Notes under the pieces: model-generated
What the model was told of the DNA's origin: nothing
The model's input: only the letters and a program-made list of their open reading frames with translations
Databases searched by the model: none
Position numbers and translations under genes: made by a program
In this document: positions 33,132 through 41,315 of the stretch, in pieces
Layout: each line of letters starts with the position of its first letter
Numbering within the stretch: the first letter of the stretch is position 1
From: Akkermansia sp.
GTDB lineage: Bacteria; Verrucomicrobiota; Verrucomicrobiia; Verrucomicrobiales; Akkermansiaceae
DNA: 41,543 bases
Direction: 5' to 3'
Assembly (NCBI GenBank): GCA_022787425.1
Contig: JALFWB010000023.1
Coordinates: 1 to 41,543, forward strand

Positions 33132-34076
33132 TCAGGCCTTTTTGGGGGCTTTGAGGCGGCGGATTTGCACGGGCGCATCCGTGGCGCGTACGGGGACGCG
33201 GGTGCGGTAGCCTTGGATGCGGAGCTTGTAGGAACCGGTGCGGGGGAGGTTGAGCTTGGCGAAGTTCCGCACGTCGTCATCGGCAGTGGGAAGGGTTGTT
33301 TGTTGAAGAACCTCGTCCTTATCGTTGCGTAGCTCGATGGTGATGGGCTCGGCGGGGCGGGGCGAGATGTCCACCATCAGCCGCTGGCAGTCGGCGGGGA
33401 GACCGGCCTGCTCGTACCAAGCGCGGGAGAGAGCCAGATAGCGGTCCGTGACATCCTCCGCCGGGATGTTGGCCCGACGGTTCCAATAGGTCGGGAAGGT
33501 CAGACCGGTGGATTGTTGAGTAACGGCATAGATGCGCTGGGATTGTTTAGCGGGGTTGAGCATGCCGATATTTTCCATCACCCAAGGCGTGTTAAAATCC
33601 TTCTCATTGAACTCGATCATGTGCCAAGCCCCATCGAACCAAGCCTCCACCCAAGTATGATTACCGCGCACGTGCCCCCAGGAGAGCACCCCCACGGCGC
33701 GGGCCGGGATGCCCACGGAGCGCAGGGCACAGACCAGCAGCACACTCTGCCCCGTGCAGGAGACCTTTTTCTCCGCCAGCGACTCCTGCACGGTCATCAT
33801 GGGCTTGCGCCGCTCGCGGGAATAATAGACCCCCGTTGCGGACGTCATGTTAGCCGCCACCTTGAGAGTCGCCTCCCGCGCGCTCGTGCAGTCCGCCACC
33901 AGCGGCTCGAACAGGGCGCGAAGGGTAGGGCGCCAGTCCCCCGGCACCTCATCGAACACGGTGTCCGGAGTGAGTGCCTCCTGAGCGATGGCCGGGGGAA
34001 TCTCACGAGTCCACGGCAGTTCTGCCGCCGCCGCAAGTGCCGTCATCAGCGCGCATAACAGGGAGAGTAACTTCAT
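33132..34076 (-). CDS. Secreted transglutaminase-like domain protein
   Basis: A 314-residue protein with a signal peptide (MKLLSLLCALMTALAAAAEL). The transglutaminase core has the nucleophile in VSCTGQSVLLVCALRSVGIPARAVG and the histidine in GNHTWVEAWFDGAWHMIEFNEKD; the third residue is in the EFNEKD turn, where D is more usual. These proteins are often periplasmic peptidases or peptidoglycan-related enzymes. A beta-sandwich C-terminus (GSYKLRIQGYRTRVPV) follows. ATG 34076 overlaps the miaB stop by 4 bp, so it is the end of the operon. Confidence 0.88.
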   Translation of the reverse strand: MKLLSLLCALMTALAAAAELPWTREIPPAIAQEALTPDTVFDEVPGDWRPTLRALFEPLVADCTSAREATLKVAANMTSATGVYYSRERRKPMMTVQESLAEKKVSCTGQSVLLVCALRSVGIPARAVGVLSWGHVRGNHTWVEAWFDGAWHMIEFNEKDFNTPWVMENIGMLNPAKQSQRIYAVTQQSTGLTFPTYWNRRANIPAEDVTDRYLALSRAWYEQAGLPADCQRLMVDISPRPAEPITIELRNDKDEVLQQTTLPTADDDVRNFAKLNLPRTGSYKLRIQGYRTRVPVRATDAPVQIRRLKAPKKA

Positions 34077-35434
34077 GCCTGCACGTCTCCGTAAAGGGTG
34101 AACCCGGTGCACTCCGTGATGTGAACCGGAACAATGCTGCCGATGCTTGCAGAACCGGTGGGAATCATCACCGGCTTATTCTGCGAGGTACGCCCCTGCA
34201 GGCGCAGCGGGTTATTTTTGCTGGGCCCCTCCACCAGGATGCTCTGCACCGTACCCACCAGCGCATGATTGCGCGCGGTAGCAATGCGGTTGACCACCTC
34301 CAGCAAAGCGTGATTGCGCTCCTCCTTCACACGCAGGCAGATCTGCGCATCCATGACCGCCGCCGGGGTATCCCGCCGCGGCGAGTATTGGAAAACAAAG
34401 GCATTATCAAACTGAATGCGCTCCACTGCCTCCACCGTCAGGCGGAAATCCTCATCCGTCTCCCCCGGGAAACCGACGATGATATCCGTGGTGATGGCCA
34501 GATCCGGTCGCGCCTCACGCATAGCAGCGCAGAGCCGCTCGTACTTCTCATGCTTATAGGGACGGCGCATGAGCTGCAGGATGCGATCACTGCCGCTCTG
34601 CATGGGGAAGTGGATGTGGCTGCACAGCTTGGGCAGGTAAGTGTAGGCCCGCACCAAGTCCTCCCGGAAACCGATGGGATGCGGCGAAGTAAAACGCAGA
34701 CGCTCCAGACCGTCGATCTCGCAGAGGGCCTCCAGCAGGCGCACGAAAGCCGAGCGACCGCCCACAAGCGGCTCGTCCTTGCCATAACGGTTCACGATTT
34801 GACCGAGCAAGGTTATTTCCTTCACCCCACCGGAAACCAGCTCCCGAGCCTCCGCCAGAATGTCCGCAGCGGGGCGGCTGCACTCCTCCCCGCGCGTGGA
34901 AGGCACGATGCAATAAGAGCAGTGCATATCGCAGCCCTGCATGATGGAAATGAAGGCCGAGCAACCCGCGGGATTGGGCAGGTGATCCTTAATTTTGTTT
35001 TGGAAACCCTCCTCCCCCTGCACAGAGCAGATATGCGCCCCTCGCGCGATGGGCTCTGTGATATTCATGCCGAGCCGACTGCGCAGCAGGCGGTTGCAAA
35101 GCTCATACACCCGGTGGTATTGGTGCGTACCGGTTACCACATCCAAGCGCGCGATGTCCCGGAAAAGTGAATGCGCGCGGCTCTGGCTCATGCAGCCCAT
35201 GAACCCGTAGACCACATGCGGCTTAGCCGTGGGGCGGGAGCAAAGCAGCCCCATCTTGCCCAAGGCCTTCAACTCCGCCTTCTCACGCACGGAACAGGTG
35301 TTAATAAGGATGATGTCCGCCGCCGCCTCATCATCGGTGAGCTCGTAGCCGCCCGCCAGGAACATGCTGGCCACCTGCTCGGTGTCCCGCTCGTTCATTT
35401 GGCAACCATAGGTTTTAATCAATACACTCGGCAT
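34073..35434 (-). CDS. miaB: tRNA-2-methylthio-N6-dimethylallyladenosine synthase MiaB
   Basis: A 453-residue radical-SAM methylthiotransferase that modifies A37 of tRNAs. The N-terminal UPF0004 domain starts VLIKTYGCQMNERDTE and has NTCSVREKAE. The radical SAM cysteines are in CDMHCSYCIVPSTRGEE. The TRAM domain is at the C-terminus (GRTSQNKPVMIP). QMNERD rather than QMN..DS-type starts and the overall sequence fit MiaB better than RimO or MtaB. It follows queC by 17 bp and overlaps the transglutaminase gene. Confidence 0.94.
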   Translation of the reverse strand: MPSVLIKTYGCQMNERDTEQVASMFLAGGYELTDDEAAADIILINTCSVREKAELKALGKMGLLCSRPTAKPHVVYGFMGCMSQSRAHSLFRDIARLDVVTGTHQYHRVYELCNRLLRSRLGMNITEPIARGAHICSVQGEEGFQNKIKDHLPNPAGCSAFISIMQGCDMHCSYCIVPSTRGEECSRPAADILAEARELVSGGVKEITLLGQIVNRYGKDEPLVGGRSAFVRLLEALCEIDGLERLRFTSPHPIGFREDLVRAYTYLPKLCSHIHFPMQSGSDRILQLMRRPYKHEKYERLCAAMREARPDLAITTDIIVGFPGETDEDFRLTVEAVERIQFDNAFVFQYSPRRDTPAAVMDAQICLRVKEERNHALLEVVNRIATARNHALVGTVQSILVEGPSKNNPLRLQGRTSQNKPVMIPTGSASIGSIVPVHITECTGFTLYGDVQA

Positions 35435-35451
35435 CGTTCGGTAGAATGATA

Positions 35452-36108
35452 TTAAGATTCATAAACAGTGGGATCCGGCACCCCTGCGGCAAGGAACGCC
35501 TCACGCCGCTCCCGACAGGTAGCGCAGCGCCCGCAGTGTTTCTCCCCGCCGCGATAACAGGAATAGGTATGCTCGAACGGCACGCCCAGCTCCGCCCCGC
35601 AGGCTACAATCTGCGCCTTATCCGCCCGGATGAAAGGCCGCAGAATCTGCACACCCGCATAGGTGCCCAGACGGATGGCCTCCGCCATGGCCTGCATGAA
35701 ATCCTCCCGGCAGTCCGGGTAGATTGTATGGTCCCCCGCATGCGCCGCGATCACCAGCGCCTCCGCCCCGCAGCTCTCCGCGATGCCCGCCGCAATGGCC
35801 AGGAACATCCCGTTGCGGAAGGGCACGACCGTCTGCGCCAGGTTCTCCGGAGCGTAATCGGCATCCGGAATGGCATCCGCGCCGCTGAGCAGGGCACTCT
35901 TGAGGTGCGGGGCCAAGCAGGTAATATCAATCTCCCGATACGGCACCCCCAGGGCCTCCGCTTGCCGGCGAGCACAGGCCAGCTCACGCGCGGCATGGTT
36001 GCTGCCGTAGTTAAACGAGATAGCGCAGAGCAACTCATGGTGACGGTGCGCCCAGTGCAGGGCGGTGGTGGAATCCAGCCCCCCGGAGAGCAAAACAGCA
36101 GTCTTCAT
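35452..36108 (-). CDS. queC: 7-cyano-7-deazaguanine synthase QueC
   Basis: A 218-residue ATP-dependent enzyme that makes preQ0 from 7-carboxy-7-deazaguanine. The PP-loop is LLSGGLDSTT near the start, and the zinc site is CYRGGEKHCGRCATCRER near the C-terminus. NYGSNHAARELACARR and PFRNGMFLAIAAGIAE are family blocks. It follows queF by 7 bp; both act consecutively in queuosine synthesis. Confidence 0.96.
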   Translation of the reverse strand: MKTAVLLSGGLDSTTALHWAHRHHELLCAISFNYGSNHAARELACARRQAEALGVPYREIDITCLAPHLKSALLSGADAIPDADYAPENLAQTVVPFRNGMFLAIAAGIAESCGAEALVIAAHAGDHTIYPDCREDFMQAMAEAIRLGTYAGVQILRPFIRADKAQIVACGAELGVPFEHTYSCYRGGEKHCGRCATCRERREAFLAAGVPDPTVYES

Positions 36109-36115
36109 GGCAGCC

Positions 36116-36535
36116 TCACGCAGGACGGTTCTCCGGGCAGTGCTCCGCCACGGTGGTCAACTGAATACCGCCTCGGGAACCGAAGCGCCCCTCCACCCGC
36201 ATCCAGCGCGGCTGCACCGCCGCCACCAGGTCATCCAGAATACGGTTGACAACCTGCTCGTTGAAAGCGGGATAGTTGCGGAACGAGACCAAATAGTACT
36301 TGAGGCTCTTGGTCTCCACCACCTTCTCCGCCGGCGAGTAGGTAATCGTCAGGTGGCAGCTATCCGGCTGCCCCGTCACAGGGCAGAGAGAGCTGAACTC
36401 ATGCGTATCCAGCGTCACCACATAAGGCCGCTGCGGACTGCGATTCGGGAAAGCCTCCAGCTTAGCGGCATCGGGCGTGGTGTAGAAGGCCGTGTGGCGG
36501 CCCAGCATCGTCAAATCCTGATTATCGTCACTCAT
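36116..36535 (-). CDS. queF: preQ0 reductase QueF (single-domain)
   Basis: A 139-residue NADPH-dependent nitrile reductase that converts preQ0 to preQ1. The active-site cysteine is in SSLCPVTGQPDSCHLTITY and the family helix in ESKSLK-like VETKSLKYYLVSFRN. Length matches the YkvM type. ATG 36535 (MSDDNQDL) is chosen; it lies 4 bp after the cysS stop, whereas the longer start would overlap cysS by 35 bp. Confidence 0.94.
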   Translation of the reverse strand: MSDDNQDLTMLGRHTAFYTTPDAAKLEAFPNRSPQRPYVVTLDTHEFSSLCPVTGQPDSCHLTITYSPAEKVVETKSLKYYLVSFRNYPAFNEQVVNRILDDLVAAVQPRWMRVEGRFGSRGGIQLTTVAEHCPENRPA

Positions 36536-36539
36536 AACA

Positions 36540-37955
36540 TCAAGCCTTGGTGAGTTGGTAGCCATCCTTGCCATCCTTCATCGCCCAGCCCAGCTCCGCC
36601 AGCTTCGCGCGCAGAGCATCGGCCGCCGCCCAATCCTTGCGGCTGCGGGCAGCCCAACGCTCATCGGCCAGCGCGCGGATCTCCTCCGGGGCCTCGACAT
36701 CGGCATCCGGGTCCGGCAGTTGCAGGCCGAGGGCCTCCGTGATCATGCGGAACGAACGCCGGGTCGCGGCGGCCTCCTCCGGGCTCAGGTCGGCGTGTTT
36801 GATCGTCTTGATGACACTGAAGACGTGCCCGAGCGCCTCCGGCGTGTTCAGGTCGTCCTCCAGACTGGCCCAAGCTGCGGCGAAAGGCCCGGGCTCGGGA
36901 CGCTTCTTGAGCAGGTCGCGGTAAGTGGGCTCCTTGTCGCCCGCGCGCTTGGCGAGCTCCTTATCAAAACGGCCCAGCTTGTTGAGCGCGGCGGTGGCAT
37001 CCTTCATCCCCGCGAGGGTGAAATTCAGGGGGCGGCGATAATACCCGGCGGCCAGCAGATAGCGCAGCGCGGCGGGCGTGTAACCCATGGCCTGCAACTG
37101 GTCCAACGTATACATGTTACCGAGACTCTTGCTCATCTTCGCCCCGTCCACCAGCAGGTGCGTCACGTGGAACCAATGGCGCGCGGAGTGCCCGCCGCAG
37201 GCGCAGCGGCTCTGTGCGATCTCGTTTTCATGGTGCGGAAAGACCAAGTCAACCCCGCCGGAGTGCAGATCAAAGGTATCACCCAAGTACTTGTGGCTCA
37301 TGGCAGAGCACTCCAAATGCCAACCGGGACGCCCCTCACCCCAGGGAGAGGGCCAGAAGTTCGGCCCGTCCTCCGGGCGGCGCGCTTTCCAGAGCACAAA
37401 GTCCGCCACGCTGTCCTTCTCGTATTCATCGGTATCGGCGCGCGTGTTGGCCGTCTCGCCCAGCTTGAGTGACTGGCGGTCCAGGTGGGCCAGCTTACCG
37501 TAATCCGCATAGGACGAGATGCGGAAATAAACGGAACCGTCATCGCTTTGGTACGCGTGCCCCTTGTCCATGAGCATCTGCACCAGCTCGATCTGCTCCG
37601 GGATGTGAGCCACGGCCCCCGGCTCCACATGGGGCGGCAGGCAGTTGAGGGCCTTGCAATCCGCGTGGAACTTATCCGTCCACACTGCGGTATACTCCTG
37701 CAAGGGGACCCCCTGCGCGCAAGAGTTGCGGATGGTCTTGTCATCCACATCCGTAATGTTACGCACATGCTTGGTGCGCAGCCCGCCCAGCTCCACCACG
37801 CGGCGGAAGACATCCTGCACCACGAAAGTGCGGAAATTGCCGATGTGCGCGGCGGCGTACACCGTCGGGCCGCAACAGTAGAAGCGCAATTGCTTGCCGT
37901 CTTCTGCCTGAACGGGCTTCATCGCCCCCGACTGTGTATCGTATAAATTCAACAT
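36540..37955 (-). CDS. cysS: Cysteinyl-tRNA synthetase
   Basis: A 471-residue class I aminoacyl-tRNA synthetase. It has YCCGPTVYAAAHIGNFR (zinc-binding Cys and HIGH-like HIGN), the GWHLECSAMS zinc block, HHENEIAQS and the KMSKS loop (GAKMSKSLGN). Length is normal. ATG 37955 is chosen because it matches the family N-terminus and lies nine bases after the promoter -10; upstream in-frame codons would include the promoter. It is the first gene of a five-gene run linked mainly to tRNA. Confidence 0.96.
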   Translation of the reverse strand: MLNLYDTQSGAMKPVQAEDGKQLRFYCCGPTVYAAAHIGNFRTFVVQDVFRRVVELGGLRTKHVRNITDVDDKTIRNSCAQGVPLQEYTAVWTDKFHADCKALNCLPPHVEPGAVAHIPEQIELVQMLMDKGHAYQSDDGSVYFRISSYADYGKLAHLDRQSLKLGETANTRADTDEYEKDSVADFVLWKARRPEDGPNFWPSPWGEGRPGWHLECSAMSHKYLGDTFDLHSGGVDLVFPHHENEIAQSRCACGGHSARHWFHVTHLLVDGAKMSKSLGNMYTLDQLQAMGYTPAALRYLLAAGYYRRPLNFTLAGMKDATAALNKLGRFDKELAKRAGDKEPTYRDLLKKRPEPGPFAAAWASLEDDLNTPEALGHVFSVIKTIKHADLSPEEAAATRRSFRMITEALGLQLPDPDADVEAPEEIRALADERWAARSRKDWAAADALRAKLAELGWAMKDGKDGYQLTKA

Positions 37956-37964
37956 GACGCCTGC

Positions 37965-37993
37965 ATTATAGCGCAAGGGGGGCCGTTTGGCAA
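37965..37993 (-). promoter_or_regulatory. Promoter of the cysS operon
   Basis: Minus strand TTGCCA (37988-37993), 17-bp spacer, TATAAT (37965-37970), nine bases to the ATG. Perfect -10. Confidence 0.78.
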
Positions 37994-38023
37994 GCCCTTT
38001 TCGCGGCTGCCTGTGCAGGAAAA

Positions 38024-38770
38024 TCACGTCCGCCGCCGGTCCGCATGGGTACCGGTTTTGCCCTCCTCGCGTTCACGGGCGCGCTGCTTCCAGAGTGGCT
38101 CCTCGGCCTTGCGGCGGCGTCGGGCTCGGGTACGCTGCTCACGGCGGGTCTGTTGCTGCTGCTGCTCGCGCTGCAGGGCTGCCTCGCGGATGCGCTTGGC
38201 CACACGCGCGGAGTGCTCCTCCCCCGCAGGGCTGATCTGCCAAGGCCCCGCGCCGGAGGATTCCGTAATGGGCAGGCAGACCATGTGCGGATCAATAAAG
38301 CTGAGCTCGCGGTAGAGCAGGTCGCGGATGGTGGCCAGCAGACTCTTGGGCGGGAAGAGCCCCGTGCGCCCCAGCTCGATGGTGAAAGCCAGGCGGATGT
38401 GCTTGGCCTGCATGCTCAGGCGCGCCATCTCGCGCAGGGAGATGCCCTCTGCGGGCTCCTCCTCCGGCGCGCAGAGGGCCGCCGTGCGCAGCAAAAAGAG
38501 GCAGTCGCGCACCTTGCGGCAGAGCTTCTCCACCAGGTCACGCACCTTGGGGCGGGCGTTGAAGCGGTAGTCCTTCACCTCGATGAGCCAGAGCTCGCGC
38601 TTGCCGGGGTGGTAGGCAATGAAGTCCATTTCCTTGCAGCTGCTGCAAAAATTCTGCGCTTGGTGGGCATAGAACCCGGAGCACTCCGCGCGGCAGATGA
38701 GGAAGCCGGGCCGGAAGGTGAAGCGGTGCAGGCCCTCCACAAAGCTCTCTCCACGGTAGGGATCACTCAT
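38024..38770 (-). CDS. PD-(D/E)xK nuclease-like protein
   Basis: A 248-residue protein. The motif D49-x14-E64-V-K66 (EMDFIAYHPG, then WLIEVKDYR) is a PD-(D/E)xK active site. Cysteines C30, C42 and C45 are near it. The C-terminal 50 residues are basic and Gln/Arg-rich, probably nucleic-acid binding or disordered. The start overlaps the ATPase stop by 8 bp, so the two are coupled. No exact family is recognised; the pair resembles ATPase-nuclease defence modules. Confidence 0.75.
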   Translation of the reverse strand: MSDPYRGESFVEGLHRFTFRPGFLICRAECSGFYAHQAQNFCSSCKEMDFIAYHPGKRELWLIEVKDYRFNARPKVRDLVEKLCRKVRDCLFLLRTAALCAPEEEPAEGISLREMARLSMQAKHIRLAFTIELGRTGLFPPKSLLATIRDLLYRELSFIDPHMVCLPITESSGAGPWQISPAGEEHSARVAKRIREAALQREQQQQQTRREQRTRARRRRKAEEPLWKQRAREREEGKTGTHADRRRT

Positions 38771-39845
38771 AGGCGGGGGGCTCTCCGGGGTTCAGGCTCA
38801 GGTAACGGTCCGCCTGCTCCATCTCGGCCTGCAGGCTGGCGATGGGGCCGATGGCAGAGAGGGTTTCCCCCTGCGAGACGGAGGAACCGCCCGTTGATTC
38901 CGGGGGCTCCAGACCGATGAAGCGGCGAGAGAGGCGGGCGTTGTTCTTCTCCGCCAGCTGAATAACGAGCTCGCGCAGCAGGAAGAGGCTGTGCGTGGTA
39001 AGGAACACCTGCACCCCGCCGCGCGCCGAACTCAGCAGCAGGCGCACCAACAGCGGCAGGTGGCGGGCGTTCAGGTTGGTTTCCGGCTCATCGGCAAAGA
39101 GCACGGTGCCGCGCCGCACGGTGCTGTTTTGCAGCAGCAGGCCCAGCGTGCCGGTGCGTTTGTAGCCCTCCGCCGCCAGGTTCAGCTCCAGCATGCCGCG
39201 GCCCTCGCGCTCCAGGTAAAAGCGGCCGTTGTTGCGGCACAGGCGGCCGCCCAGCAACTGCTCCGCGCATTGCAGGGCGTGGCGCAGGGGGCCCTCCGCA
39301 GGGGGCTCACCCTCGGCATCCAGCGCGCAGCAGAGCTCCCAAGCCGCCGCATCCAGCAGCTCCGGGTAGCGCTTGCCGGCCTGCACGTAGCAGGGGTAGA
39401 TGGCCAGCACATCGCGCGGGGGCAGGTAGACGGCGTTCTCCGTCAGATAACGCTGCGGCAGCACATCCAGGTGCAGCCCCTCGGCTTCCCGGGCGGGGGA
39501 GAAGCTCCAGCCCGTCTCGCAGGTGCCCCAAGGGGCTTTTTCCCCCGCCAGCGAGGCCCGCACACGCGCTGCGCCGTCGCCGCCGCGGCTCGCTAGGCTG
39601 CTCAGATCACGCGTGCCGAATACCCGCAGCAGGATTCGGCGCAGGCGTTGTTCCTCGGCCCAAGCCTCCGGCAGCTCGCCCTTGGGGCTCCGCACCGCCC
39701 ATTTGGCCATGGCGTAGCAGAGTTTCATCAGGTGGCTCTTGCCGGAGTCATTCCCGCCCACAATCACATTCACCCCCGGGGCAAACTGAAACACCGAGCG
39801 CTCCGCAAACACCGTCACGCCCTCCACGGCCAACTGCTTAATCAT
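38763..39845 (-). CDS. AAA/OLD-like ATPase (AAA_15/AAA_21 type)
   Basis: A 360-residue SMC-like ATPase. Walker A GGNDSGKS is at residues 30-37. The signature-like AEGYKRTGTLGLLLQ leads into Walker B VLFADEPETNLNARHLP and the switch histidine LTTHSLFLL. No Toprim domain is attached, unlike full OLD proteins. The ATPase precedes and overlaps a nuclease gene, an arrangement typical of defence pairs such as Septu or Gabija-like systems, although the nuclease type differs. The leaderless promoter fixes the start. Confidence 0.85.
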   Translation of the reverse strand: MIKQLAVEGVTVFAERSVFQFAPGVNVIVGGNDSGKSHLMKLCYAMAKWAVRSPKGELPEAWAEEQRLRRILLRVFGTRDLSSLASRGGDGAARVRASLAGEKAPWGTCETGWSFSPAREAEGLHLDVLPQRYLTENAVYLPPRDVLAIYPCYVQAGKRYPELLDAAAWELCCALDAEGEPPAEGPLRHALQCAEQLLGGRLCRNNGRFYLEREGRGMLELNLAAEGYKRTGTLGLLLQNSTVRRGTVLFADEPETNLNARHLPLLVRLLLSSARGGVQVFLTTHSLFLLRELVIQLAEKNNARLSRRFIGLEPPESTGGSSVSQGETLSAIGPIASLQAEMEQADRYLSLNPGEPPAYE

Positions 39846-39851
39846 GCCTCT

Positions 39852-39880
39852 CTTTTACCACACTGCGGCCCGCTCTGCAA
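39852..39880 (-). promoter_or_regulatory. Promoter of the ATPase-nuclease operon, leaderless type
   Basis: Minus strand TTGCAG (39875-39880), 17-bp spacer, TAAAAG (39852-39857), six bases, ATG at 39845. The -10 is weak. Confidence 0.55.
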
Positions 39881-39910
39881 GCACAAAGCGCGCCCGCCGA
39901 CGTTTTGTGC

Positions 39911-39939
39911 TTGACTCGCCTGTGCCCGTGGTGTAAAAT
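39911..39939 (+). promoter_or_regulatory. Promoter of the D12 methyltransferase gene
   Basis: TTGACT (39911-39916), 17-bp spacer, TAAAAT (39934-39939), nine bases to ATG 39949. It faces the ATPase promoter, with about 30 bp between the two -35 boxes. Confidence 0.75.
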
Positions 39940-39948
39940 ATCCCCACC

Positions 39949-41085
39949 ATGAGCGAAGCGGGGCAACAGTCAGCATGCGGGGCCGACACCGTGCAGGAGG
40001 ACCCGGCTTTTCTGCGGGAGCAGATTATCACGTACATCGGCAATAAACGTGCCCTGCTGGATTTCATCGGCAGCGCGGTGCAGCGGGTTAAGGCACGCTT
40101 GGGCAAGCAGAAGCTGGTTGCGGCGGATCTGTTCTCCGGCTCGGGTATTGTTTCCCGCTTCCTCAAGCAGCATGCCTCACTGCTCATCAGCAATGATTTG
40201 GAGGATTATGCACGCTGTATCAACACCTGCTATCTGGCCAACCGTTCCGCCGTGAACCTGCCGCTGCTGGCGGAGCTGCTGCACTCCCTGCGGGCGGACA
40301 TCGAGCGGCGGACCACTCCCGGTTTCATCACGGAGATGTATGCTCCTGCGGATGATAATTGCATCCGTTCGGGGGAGCGGGCGTTCTTCACGCATCGCAA
40401 TGCTGTATATATTGATACCGCGCGCCGTCTCATCGGCGAGCTGCCGGAGGCGCAGCAGCCTTTTTTTCTGGCTCCGCTGCTCTACGAGGCGTCCGTGCAT
40501 AATAACACGGGCGGGGTCTTCAAGGGGTTCTACAAAAACAGCGCGGGTATCGGCCAGTTCGGCGGGCAGGGGCGCCATGCGCTGTCGCGTATTATGGGTA
40601 ACATCGAGCTGAGCCTCCCCGTATTCTCAGCCTTCGAGTGCGAGGTCCGTGTCACCGCAAAGGAGAGCCTGGAGGCCGCCCTCAGCCTGCCGGAGTCGGA
40701 TCTCGTCTACCTGGACCCACCTTATAACCAACACCCCTACGGTTCTAACTACTTCATGCTCAACCTCATCCTCCGCAACCGCCGCCCGACCTCGGTTTCC
40801 GATGTCTCCGGCATCCCGGAGGACTGGAACCGCTCGGCCTACAACAAACCCGCCGCCGTTCGTGAGCACCTTGTCTCTGTCATCCGTGCCTGTCCGGCTC
40901 CCTTCGTCCTCCTTTCCTACAACTCGGAGGGCTTCATCCCCCCCGCCGAGATGCAGAGCCTCCTTTCCTCCCTCGGCCGCGTGCAGACTCTCGAGCATAG
41001 TTACCAAACCTTCCGCGCCTGCCGCAACCTTCGCTCCCGCTCCTCCAAGGTGAAGGAATACCTCTTCCTCCTCGAAAAATCATGA
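39949..41085 (+). CDS. D12-class N6-adenine DNA methyltransferase
   Basis: A 378-residue protein with YIGNKRALLDFI, the SAM-binding AADLFSGSGIVSRFLK and the catalytic LVYLDPPYNQHPYGSNYF (DPPY near residue 256), in the order of class alpha (Dam-like) enzymes. The C-terminal SYNSEGFIPPAEM and FRACRNLRSRSSKVKEYLFL also fit the family. Such enzymes protect DNA from a cognate endonuclease or act as solitary methylases. Divergent position to the ATPase-nuclease pair suggests a link, but this is not proof. The recognition site cannot be read from sequence. Confidence 0.93.
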   Translation: MSEAGQQSACGADTVQEDPAFLREQIITYIGNKRALLDFIGSAVQRVKARLGKQKLVAADLFSGSGIVSRFLKQHASLLISNDLEDYARCINTCYLANRSAVNLPLLAELLHSLRADIERRTTPGFITEMYAPADDNCIRSGERAFFTHRNAVYIDTARRLIGELPEAQQPFFLAPLLYEASVHNNTGGVFKGFYKNSAGIGQFGGQGRHALSRIMGNIELSLPVFSAFECEVRVTAKESLEAALSLPESDLVYLDPPYNQHPYGSNYFMLNLILRNRRPTSVSDVSGIPEDWNRSAYNKPAAVREHLVSVIRACPAPFVLLSYNSEGFIPPAEMQSLLSSLGRVQTLEHSYQTFRACRNLRSRSSKVKEYLFLLEKS

Positions 41086-41280
41086 AGAGGAAGGCTGGTT
41101 TTCCCACCTCCGCTCCGAGATGGTATGGCGTGCCCTTTTTTCGGACACTCCTTAGAATGGAAATCTCTTCCGGGAATCACGGTCGTCAGGATACATGAGT
41201 GCCGAAACATGTTTCGCTTATTCAATTTTGACCTATCAAGGCCCTCGGAAGCCCTAAAATCACGCTTTCTTCTTATTACC

Positions 41281-41309
41281 TTGGCATATTAAGATTATTG
41301 CGGTATAAT
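41281..41309 (+). promoter_or_regulatory. Promoter of the IS630-like ORF, leaderless type
   Basis: TTGGCA (41281-41286), 17-bp spacer, perfect TATAAT (41304-41309), six bases, ATG at 41316. The rest of 41086-41280 holds no gene I can support; I could not define an insertion sequence end there. Confidence 0.72.
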
Positions 41310-41315
41310 ATCCCC

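Noticed and set aside
32507..33280. Minus-strand ORFs through the B2/C2 region with LRKIKAKK-like peptide near the C RNAs
   Set aside because: The peptide after the lysine run is not kept in the same frame between C1 and C2, because the C/G run lengths differ by indels. Promoters, terminators and covariation on the plus strand explain the conservation better.
41086..41280. Left inverted repeat of the IS630-like element
   Set aside because: Without the right end of the element I could not identify a terminal repeat or TA target duplication.
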